Below, piece after piece: positions 55,093 to 62,894 of a stretch of 64,000 nt of DNA (position 1 is the stretch's first letter; the number at the start of each line of letters is the position of its first letter). The stretch comes from Anomaloglossus baeobatrachus (lineage: Eukaryota; Chordata; Amphibia; Anura; Aromobatidae). The DNA lies in NCBI RefSeq assembly GCF_048569485.1, contig NW_027442041.1, positions 62,001 to 126,000 of the forward strand, written 5' to 3'. The notes under the pieces are model-generated. The model was given only the letters and a program-made list of their open reading frames with translations, was not told where the DNA came from and did not search any database. The position numbers and the translations under genes were made by a program.

Positions 55093-56213
55093 AACCAGAA
55101 TTGGTTTGGGCCTCGAGTGGCACCCTGGCCTATGCCGGACACATCTTAGGGAGAGAGAGCGAGAGGGAGACAAACCCACGCCTACACAAGACATTTTGTC
55201 ACCCAAGCCAACCCTTGAAAAGGCTGCTTTGCAGAGCAAAAACAAGAAGAATGGTGCGTTTTGCAGCCGCCGCCCACTGCAATGAATCTGAATAACTCCT
55301 CCTTTAGGGCGCAAGCAACTCCCCTCCCCCTTGCAGTCTTTCCAATTCACGATACAAAAAGACGGACAGGACAGGTTGCCTGACTTTCCGTCACTGCCAC
55401 CCTTTGCCATCCTTACCCGTAGAAAGCCCTTTCATCATCCCCAAACCCTAATCTTTTCCTTTTCCTTCCCAGCCCCCAAACCCTGCCCTCTGTACCTTTC
55501 TCACCACCCGCTTCCCTTCTCCTGTCATCCCCCTACCACCCGGGAAAAAAAGAGATTGCCCCCTCCTTCCACTAGCCCACCCTCCCACCCAAAGAACAAC
55601 TTCTTCTGCGCAGCTTGTTTTCTAGGCAGCAGCGCTATTGTGATGTCATCGGGGGGCATTGTGACAAGCCGCCAGTGTTCCGTCTCTTCATGTTGTGCAC
55701 TGTTCAAACCGAAAATACATCAACAGGCAGGCTACAGAAAAGCTTACTAACAAAGGTTAGAGAGGGGCTTTCTCAGAGGGCTTTTTACAGTTTGTCTATT
55801 CCCAATTAGCCGGTTTAGTATACTTAATGAAAGTACTAATTCTTTCATAGGCCGCCCATTCTTAGTATTTGACGTTCAGGTAACAACAGGTAACTTTATT
55901 TGGAGTGGAAGCAGAGAGATAACACCAGATGCCAATTGTAGATCCTCTCACACCTGTGGTCACTGCAGCATCTGACTCCACTTTGTCCAAAAGGGATCTA
56001 TTCCATTCAATTACACATGATCTAGATTAGACTGACAACAAGATACTGCACGGGACATAGCAGAGTTGGTGAAGTTGAGTGGTGATGAGTTTGCTATTTG
56101 GATGAATAAAGCAAGTAAAAAGTGTGTTAGATAAAAATTCATTTCAATTCGCTAATCGGGCTAATATGAATCAGGTGAATCGAGTTCTGCTTTTGGAAAC
56201 TGGGTTAAGAAGG

Positions 56214-56363
56214 GGTGCACCGTTCCTGGAGGTACTGCAATACCAGGTCAATGCGTGGAGTGGACAGAGCAAGCTCTTTTTCCATCTCCCTGTTCTAAAA
56301 ATCCATTTAATATATGGTCCCCAGATAGGGGACGTATCAGATATTAAACTGATAAGAACAGAT
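56214..56363 (-). pseudogene. U2 snRNA copy 44, 3' part (nt 38-187), split by insertion
   Basis: U2 nt 38-187 with its 3' box is intact, but the first 37 nt are displaced to 57215-57251 by an 851-bp insertion. The break falls after nt 37, inside the branch-point recognition GUAGUA (nt 33-38). A transcript from the U2 promoter could not make functional U2 unless the insert were removed. The sequence is otherwise consensus, so the insertion is recent or the unit has been kept homogeneous. Confidence 0.96.
56351..56363. repeat. Left target-site duplication
   Basis: GATAAGAACAGAT, U2 nt 38-50 in reverse complement. It matches 57202-57214. The certain duplication is the 10 bp AAGAACAGAT; the outer GAT is ambiguous because U2 begins with AUC and nt 48-50 are also AUC. 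Confidence 0.93.
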
Positions 56364-56378
56364 TTTTGATTTAATGAA
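56364..56378 (-). other. Conserved 3' tail of the U2-targeted element
   Basis: TTCATTAAATCAAAA in the minus sense, abutting U2 nt 38. The identical 15 bp at the identical U2 junction are found at 62447-62461, so this is a family-specific tail, probably the part read first by the reverse transcriptase. Confidence 0.85.
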
Positions 56379-56496
56379 GCTTTCCAAAGCACCACAAAAA
56401 ATGCATGACCGAAGTCACACCAAAAACAGTGCAAAGGCTAGGATTCGTGTGGACCCCACCGTGAGGAGAGGGTCCCCAAAAATCAACCCCGTCCCT

Positions 56497-56521
56497 CCGA
56501 GCCAGAAGGCCACAGCAAGGG
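56497..56521 (-). other. Possible remnant of an older U2-derived head
   Basis: The core AGCCAGAAGGCC (56500-56511) is one base off AGCCAAAAGGCC, the reverse complement of U2 stem I. The flanks match poorly, about 13 of 25 across the full 25-nt alignment. It shares the same A-to-G difference with the segment at 56856-56867, which suggests the two are related by internal duplication or share an ancestor. Confidence 0.35.
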
Positions 56522-56626
56522 TCAGGGATCTTCAGTGCTCCCCCAAGCCGAAGCCTGGTTGAGCCTTGTCGTTGCTCCCAGCGTCCACCCAGGCATCTTA
56601 CCCAAGTGGAGTAGAGAGCTACTAGT

Positions 56627-56834
56627 TGTTGGTTTCGCAGCCGAAACTGCCCGGACCGTCAACCGGTGTTGGTTTCTCAGCCCAAGGCTAACCGGACCTC
56701 CAACCGGGTGTTGGTTTCTCAGCCGAAGCTGACCCAGACCTCCAACCGGGTGTTGGTTTCTCAGCCGAAGCTGACCCAGACCTCCAACCGGGTGTTAGTT
56801 TCTCAGCCCAAAGCTGACCAGACCTCCGACCGGG
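56627..56834. repeat. Five-copy 42-bp minisatellite inside the element
   Basis: Units are 56627-56666 (40 bp), 56667-56708, 56709-56750, 56751-56792 and 56793-56834. Each starts TGTTGGTTTCTCAGCC (or a close variant) and ends CAACCGGG or similar. The third and fourth are identical and the first is the most diverged, a pattern of local slippage or unequal exchange. Confidence 0.95.
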
Positions 56835-56852
56835 ATTATAAAAATTTCCCTT

Positions 56853-56877
56853 CCTAGCCAGAAGGCCGGGATAGGGT
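56853..56877 (-). other. Probable degenerate second U2-derived head
   Basis: 18 of 25 positions match the reverse complement of U2 nt 1-25, with the stem I block TAGCCAGAAGGCCG nearly intact. It lies about 330 bp interior to the perfect 5' head, as though an older 5' end had been buried when a new head was added. Confidence 0.5.
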
Positions 56878-57160
56878 AATATGCTCAAAAAGTATGAAAA
56901 GGCAAGGTACGGTGTGCTACAGAGCCCAAGGCTTGCCGGGGTCCCAAGCCAGCAAGCTCAGACTCACTCCAGGGTCGTCAGTCCTGGGGCACGTTGTACC
57001 ATAGCCCCCCACCCTTACTCAGTCTAATAGCCTCGATCCTGGTAGGGCCATGTTTTCCTCTAGATGAATATACTATCCACCCAGAGTACTAGCAAGCGCA
57101 ACCTTCCAGTGTGCATTGTATCATTGTACTAAGGTGGCCTGGAGCTTAAACCACCTCTTC

Positions 57161-57204
57161 GAACAACACTACACTTGATCTTAGCCAAAAGGCCGAGAAG
57201 CGAT
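57161..57204 (-). other. U2-derived 5' head of the element (U2 nt 1-37, weaker to about 45)
   Basis: 57168-57204 is identical to U2 nt 1-37. The next bases, GTTGTTC against U2 AUCUGUUC, still resemble U2 to about nt 45 before similarity ends. The identity stops at exactly the nucleotide where the element inserts (37/38). Confidence 0.9.
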
Positions 57205-57214
57205 AAGAACAGAT
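57202..57214. repeat. Right target-site duplication
   Basis: GATAAGAACAGAT, identical to 56351-56363. Its first three bases overlap the element's own 5' AUC. Confidence 0.93.
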
Positions 57215-57251
57215 ACTACACTTGATCTTAGCCAAAAGGCCGAGAAGCGAT
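57205..57251 (-). pseudogene. U2 snRNA copy 44, 5' part (nt 1-47) with intact promoter
   Basis: U2 nt 1-47 read directly into the inserted element, whose own first 37 nt repeat U2 nt 1-37. The upstream PSE candidate (57294-57314) and the rest of the spacer are consensus, so the promoter should still fire and produce a U2-element fusion RNA. Confidence 0.94.
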
Positions 57252-58372
57252 AACCAGAATTGGTTTGGGCCTCGAGTGGCACCCTGGCCTATGCCGGACA
57301 CATCTTAGGGAGAGAGAGCGAGAGGGAGACAAACCCACGCCTACACAAGACATTTTGTCACCCAAGCCAACCCTTGAAAAGGCTGCTTTGCAGAGCAAAA
57401 ACAAGAAGAATGGTGCGTTTTGCAGCCGCCGCCCACTGCAATGAATCTGAATAACTCCTCCTTTAGGGCGCAAGCAACTCCCCTCCCCCTTGCAGTCTTT
57501 CCAATTCACGATACAAAAAGACGGACAGGACAGGTTGCCTGACTTTCCGTCACTGCCACCCTTTGCCATCCTTACCCGTAGAAAGCCCTTTCATCATCCC
57601 CAAACCCTAATCTTTTCCCTTTCCTTCCCAGCCCCCAAACCCTGCCCTCTGTACCTTTCTCACCACCCGCTTCCCTTCTCCTGTCATCCCCCTACCACCC
57701 GGGAAAAAAAGAGATTGCCCCCTCCTTCCACTAGCCCACCCTCCCACCCAAAGAACAACTTCTTCTGCGCAGCTTGTTTTCTAGGCAGCAGCGCTATTGT
57801 GATGTCATCGGGGGGCATTGTGACAAGCCGCCAGTGTTCCGTCTCTTCATGTTGTGCACTGTTCAAACCGAAAATACATCAACAGGCAGGCTACAGAAAA
57901 GCTTACTAACAAAGGTTAGAGAGGGGCTTTCTCAGAGGGCTTTTTACAGTTTGTCTATTCCCAATTAGCCGGTTTAGTATACTTAATGAAAGTACTAATT
58001 CTTTCATAGGCCGCCCATTCTTAGTATTTGACGTTCAGGTAACAACAGGTAACTTTATTTGGAGTGGAAGCAGAGAGATAACACCAGATGCCAATTGTAG
58101 ATCCTCTCACACCTGTGGTCACTGCAGCATCTGACTCCACTTTGTCCAAAAGGGATCTATTCCATTCAATTACACATGATCTAGATTAGACTGACAACAA
58201 GATACTGCACGGGACATAGCAGAGTTGGTGAAGTTGAGTGGTGATGAGTTTGCTATTTGGATGAATAAAGCAAGTAAAAAGTGTGTTAGATAAAAATTCA
58301 TTTCAATTCGCTAATCGGGCTAATATGAATCAGGTGAATCGAGTTCTGCTTTTGGAAACTGGGTTAAGAAGG
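57252..58372. other. Normal U2 spacer resuming after the insertion
   Basis: Matches the spacer described at 156-1276. It includes the promoter of the interrupted copy 44 and the 3' box of copy 45; no other gene is seen. Confidence 0.9.
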
Positions 58373-58559
58373 GGTGCACCGTTCCTGGAGGTACTGCAAT
58401 ACCAGGTCAATGCGTGGAGTGGACAGAGCAAGCTCTTTTTCCATCTCCCTGTTCTAAAAATCCATTTAATATATGGTCCCCAGATAGGGGACGTATCAGA
58501 TATTAAACTGATAAGAACAGATACTACACTTGATCTTAGCCAAAAGGCCGAGAAGCGAT
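58373..58559 (-). ncRNA. rnu2: U2 snRNA, copy 45
   Basis: Complete; consensus. It is the first intact gene to the right of the interrupted copy. Confidence 0.97.
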
Positions 58560-59680
58560 AACCAGAATTGGTTTGGGCCTCGAGTGGCACCCTGGCCTAT
58601 GCCGGACACATCTTAGGGAGAGAGAGCGAGAGGGAGACAAACCCACGCCTACACAAGACATTTTGTCACCCAAGCCAACCCTTGAAAAGGCTGCTTTGCA
58701 GAGCAAAAACAAGAAGAATGGTGCGTTTTGCAGCCGCCGCCCACTGCAATGAATCTGAATAACTCCTCCTTTAGGGCGCAAGCAACTCCCCTCCCCCTTG
58801 CAGTCTTTCCAATTCACGATACAAAAAGACGGACAGGACAGGTTGCCTGACTTTCCGTCACTGCCACCCTTTGCCATCCTTACCCGTAGAAAGCCCTTTC
58901 ATCATCCCCAAACCCTAATCTTTTCCCTTTCCTTCCCAGCCCCCAAACCCTGCCCTCTGTACCTTTCTCACCACCCGCTTCCCTTCTCCTGTCATCCCCC
59001 TACCACCCGGGAAAAAAAGAGATTGCCCCCTCCTTCCACTAGCCCACCCTCCCACCCAAAGAACAACTTCTTCTGCGCAGCTTGTTTTCTAGGCAGCAGC
59101 GCTATTGTGATGTCATCGGGGGGCATTGTGACAAGCCGCCAGTGTTCCGTCTCTTCATGTTGTGCACTGTTCAAACCGAAAATACATCAACAGGCAGGCT
59201 ACAGAAAAGCTTACTAACAAAGGTTAGAGAGGGGCTTTCTCAGAGGGCTTTTTACAGTTTGTCTATTCCCAATTAGCCGGTTTAGTATACTTAATGAAAG
59301 TACTAATTCTTTCATAGGCCGCCCATTCTTAGTATTTGACGTTCAGGTAACAACAGGTAACTTTATTTGGAGTGGAAGCAGAGAGATAACACCAGATGCC
59401 AATTGTAGATCCTCTCACACCTGTGGTCACTGCAGCATCTGACTCCACTTTGTCCAAAAGGGATCTATTCCATTCAATTACACATGATCTAGATTAGACT
59501 GACAACAAGATACTGCACGGGACATAGCAGAGTTGGTGAAGTTGAGTGGTGATGAGTTTGCTATTTGGATGAATAAAGCAAGTAAAAAGTGTGTTAGATA
59601 AAAATTCATTTCAATTCGCTAATCGGGCTAATATGAATCAGGTGAATCGAGTTCTGCTTTTGGAAACTGGGTTAAGAAGG

Positions 59681-59867
59681 GGTGCACCGTTCCTGGAGGT
59701 ACTGCAATACCAGGTCAATGCGTGGAGTGGACAGAGCAAGCTCTTTTTCCATCTCCCTGTTCTAAAAATCCATTTAATATATGGTCCCCAGATAGGGGAC
59801 GTATCAGATATTAAACTGATAAGAACAGATACTACACTTGATCTTAGCCAAAAGGCCGAGAAGCGAT
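59681..59867 (-). ncRNA. rnu2: U2 snRNA, copy 46
   Basis: Complete; consensus. Confidence 0.97.
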
Positions 59868-60988
59868 AACCAGAATTGGTTTGGGCCTCGAGTGGCACCC
59901 TGGCCTATGCCGGACACATCTTAGGGAGAGAGAGCGAGAGGGAGACAAACCCACGCCTACACAAGACATTTTGTCACCCAAGCCAACCCTTGAAAAGGCT
60001 GCTTTGCAGAGCAAAAACAAGAAGAATGGTGCGTTTTGCAGCCGCCGCCCACTGCAATGAATCTGAATAACTCCTCCTTTAGGGCGCAAGCAACTCCCCT
60101 CCCCCTTGCAGTCTTTCCAATTCACGATACAAAAAGACGGACAGGACAGGTTGCCTGACTTTCCGTCACTGCCACCCTTTGCCATCCTTACCCGTAGAAA
60201 GCCCTTTCATCATCCCCAAACCCTAATCTTTTCCCTTTCCTTCCCAGCCCCCAAACCCTGCCCTCTGTACCTTTCTCACCACCCGCTTCCCTTCTCCTGT
60301 CATCCCCCTACCACCCGGGAAAAAAAGAGATTGCCCCCTCCTTCCACTAGCCCACCCTCCCACCCAAAGAACAACTTCTTCTGCGCAGCTTGTTTTCTAG
60401 GCAGCAGCGCTATTGTGATGTCATCGGGGGGCATTGTGACAAGCCGCCAGTGTTCCGTCTCTTCATGTTGTGCACTGTTCAAACCGAAAATACATCAACA
60501 GGCAGGCTACAGAAAAGCTTACTAACAAAGGTTAGAGAGGGGCTTTCTCAGAGGGCTTTTTACAGTTTGTCTATTCCCAATTAGCCGGTTTAGTATACTT
60601 AATGAAAGTACTAATTCTTTCATAGGCCGCCCATTCTTAGTATTTGACGTTCAGGTAACAACAGGTAACTTTATTTGGAGTGGAAGCAGAGAGATAACAC
60701 CAGATGCCAATTGTAGATCCTCTCACACCTGTGGTCACTGCAGCATCTGACTCCACTTTGTCCAAAAGGGATCTATTCCATTCAATTACACATGATCTAG
60801 ATTAGACTGACAACAAGATACTGCACGGGACATAGCAGAGTTGGTGAAGTTGAGTGGTGATGAGTTTGCTATTTGGATGAATAAAGCAAGTAAAAAGTGT
60901 GTTAGATAAAAATTCATTTCAATTCGCTAATCGGGCTAATATGAATCAGGTGAATCGAGTTCTGCTTTTGGAAACTGGGTTAAGAAGG

Positions 60989-61175
60989 GGTGCACCGTTC
61001 CTGGAGGTACTGCAATACCAGGTCAATGCGTGGAGTGGACAGAGCAAGCTCTTTTTCCATCTCCCTGTTCTAAAAATCCATTTAATATATGGTCCCCAGA
61101 TAGGGGACGTATCAGATATTAAACTGATAAGAACAGATACTACACTTGATCTTAGCCAAAAGGCCGAGAAGCGAT
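60989..61175 (-). ncRNA. rnu2: U2 snRNA, copy 47
   Basis: Complete; consensus. It is the last intact U2 gene in the window. Confidence 0.97.
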
Positions 61176-62296
61176 AACCAGAATTGGTTTGGGCCTCGAG
61201 TGGCACCCTGGCCTATGCCGGACACATCTTAGGGAGAGAGAGCGAGAGGGAGACAAACCCACGCCTACACAAGACATTTTGTCACCCAAGCCAACCCTTG
61301 AAAAGGCTGCTTTGCAGAGCAAAAACAAGAAGAATGGTGCGTTTTGCAGCCGCCGCCCACTGCAATGAATCTGAATAACTCCTCCTTTAGGGCGCAAGCA
61401 ACTCCCCTCCCCCTTGCAGTCTTTCCAATTCACGATACAAAAAGACGGACAGGACAGGTTGCCTGACTTTCCGTCACTGCCACCCTTTGCCATCCTTACC
61501 CGTAGAAAGCCCTTTCATCATCCCCAAACCCTAATCTTTTCCCTTTCCTTCCCAGCCCCCAAACCCTGCCCTCTGTACCTTTCTCACCACCCGCTTCCCT
61601 TCTCCTGTCATCCCCCTACCACCCGGGAAAAAAAGAGATTGCCCCCTCCTTCCACTAGCCCACCCTCCCACCCAAAGAACAACTTCTTCTGCGCAGCTTG
61701 TTTTCTAGGCAGCAGCGCTATTGTGATGTCATCGGGGGGCATTGTGACAAGCCGCCAGTGTTCCGTCTCTTCATGTTGTGCACTGTTCAAACCGAAAATA
61801 CATCAACAGGCAGGCTACAGAAAAGCTTACTAACAAAGGTTAGAGAGGGGCTTTCTCAGAGGGCTTTTTACAGTTTGTCTATTCCCAATTAGCCGGTTTA
61901 GTATACTTAATGAAAGTACTAATTCTTTCATAGGCCGCCCATTCTTAGTATTTGACGTTCAGGTAACAACAGGTAACTTTATTTGGAGTGGAAGCAGAGA
62001 GATAACACCAGATGCCAATTGTAGATCCTCTCACACCTGTGGTCACTGCAGCATCTGACTCCACTTTGTCCAAAAGGGATCTATTCCATTCAATTACACA
62101 TGATCTAGATTAGACTGACAACAAGATACTGCACGGGACATAGCAGAGTTGGTGAAGTTGAGTGGTGATGAGTTTGCTATTTGGATGAATAAAGCAAGTA
62201 AAAAGTGTGTTAGATAAAAATTCATTTCAATTCGCTAATCGGGCTAATATGAATCAGGTGAATCGAGTTCTGCTTTTGGAAACTGGGTTAAGAAGG

Positions 62297-62446
62297 GGTG
62301 CACCGTTCCTGGAGGTACTGCAATACCAGGTCAATGCGTGGAGTGGACAGAGCAAGCTCTTTTTCCATCTCCCTGTTCTAAAAATCCATTTAATATATGG
62401 TCCCCAGATAGGGGACGTATCAGATATTAAACTGATAAGAACAGAT
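62297..62446 (-). pseudogene. U2 snRNA copy 48, nt 38-187, truncated at array end
   Basis: The gene reads normally from its 3' end to nt 38 and stops at exactly the nucleotide where copy 44 is interrupted. Its first 37 nt and promoter are not in the window; they may lie beyond the inserted material to the right. Confidence 0.95.
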
Positions 62447-62461
62447 TTTTGATTTAATGAA
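62447..62461 (-). mobile_element. 15-bp 3' tail of a second U2-targeted insertion
   Basis: TTCATTAAATCAAAA in the minus sense, joined to U2 nt 38 exactly as at 56364-56378. After 15 bp the sequence departs from the first element, apparently because another repeat has inserted here. Alternatively this is a different element sharing only the tail. Confidence 0.75.
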
Positions 62462-62890
62462 TAGTGATGAGCGAGTACTAAAAAGCTCGGGTGCTCGAAG
62501 CTCGGGCCGAGCCTCCCAAGATACTCGTGTACTCGGCCCGAGCAACGAGCCCAATGTTATCCTATGGGAGACCCGAGTATTTTTGTGAAATGACCTCCCG
62601 GCAGCATGGAGAAACCCTAAAAATGTCACAAAAGTCTCAGAAGAGTGCTCAAATGACATGGCAACAGCATGGGGAAGACCCCTTGAAGCATTTATCACTC
62701 AAAAGTCACAGCTGTGAACAATTTTGTCCGCGTTTTACGCCATTTTTACGGACTCACCAGAAAACCTTCCAAAATGACCCCAAAATGATTTTTCATGGCG
62801 GAAATGTTAAGGGCACATACCCAATAGTGAGATAGATCTGGTGTATGTTACTTTTTGAGATCAATACATGAAAGATTTTACGTGAAAACA
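62462..62890. mobile_element. Interspersed repeat with TAGTGATGAGCG terminus (anuran-type)
   Basis: It starts abruptly with TAGTGATGAGCGAG and continues with CTCGGG/CCCGAG-rich sequence containing a 12-bp inverted repeat. It reminds me of high-copy, palindromic, DNA-transposon-like repeats of frogs that share this terminus; I cannot confirm the family. No transposase is visible, and the 114-aa frame through 62491-62835 resembles no protein I know. The right boundary is not clear: sequence grades into the satellite near 62880, so the satellite may be part of the same element. Confidence 0.5.
62500..62543. repeat. 12-bp inverted repeat, 20-nt loop
   Basis: GCTCGGGCCGAG at 62500-62511 and its reverse complement CTCGGCCCGAGC at 62532-62543. 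This lies just inside the terminus of the repeat above and would form a stable hairpin. Confidence 0.85.
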
Positions 62891-62894
62891 TTGT

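Larger units (their letters stand above)
56364..57204 (-). mobile_element. U2-headed SINE-like retroelement inserted in a U2 gene
   Basis: An 841-bp insert in the same orientation as U2. In the minus sense, the 5' end (57204) is a perfect copy of U2 nt 1-37. The body contains a degenerate second U2-head-like segment, five tandem 40-42 bp repeats and a third weaker head-like segment, and the 3' end is TTCATTAAATCAAAA. A 10-13 bp duplication of U2 nt 38-50 flanks it, as expected of target-primed reverse transcription. No open frame exceeds about 66 aa and no reverse transcriptase is visible, so it is non-autonomous. Known parallels are SINEU elements of crocodilians (U1/U2-derived heads, thought to be moved by Tx1-clade LINEs) and U2-targeting LINEs (Keno of the Tx1 clade; Utopia). 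Which LINE moves this element cannot be told here. An alternative is a 5'-truncated U2-targeting LINE copy joined to a U2 fragment by template switching. Confidence 0.8.
1..62446 (-). repeat. Tandem array of U2 snRNA gene units, 1308-bp period
   Basis: Head-to-tail units recur every 1308 bp, each with one U2 gene on the minus strand. U2 5' ends fall at 155 + 1308n as far as 42011. Three one-base indels then shift the phase by one, and an 851-bp insertion shifts it after 55092. The array runs off the left edge, so its true size is unknown. It ends at 62446 within a truncated U2 copy. I noticed about 18 substitutions and 3 indels among all units, so divergence is well below 0.1 percent. Such uniformity is known for vertebrate U2 loci, which evolve in concert; frog (Xenopus) U2 units are about 0.8 kb and human units about 6 kb, so 1.3 kb is a distinct size class. 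Confidence 0.97.

Noticed and set aside
56374-56888. Frames of 62-66 aa in the inserted element as possible retrotransposon proteins
   Set aside because: Too short, no reverse transcriptase or endonuclease motifs, and several are just translations of the 42-bp minisatellite.
1-62446. CRISPR-like regular repetition
   Set aside because: The period is 1308 bp with nearly identical spacers and a eukaryotic snRNA in each unit.
62420-62835. 92-aa (minus) and 114-aa (plus) frames across the array end
   Set aside because: They run across the U2/transposon junction or through hairpin-rich repeat sequence and show no recognisable domain.
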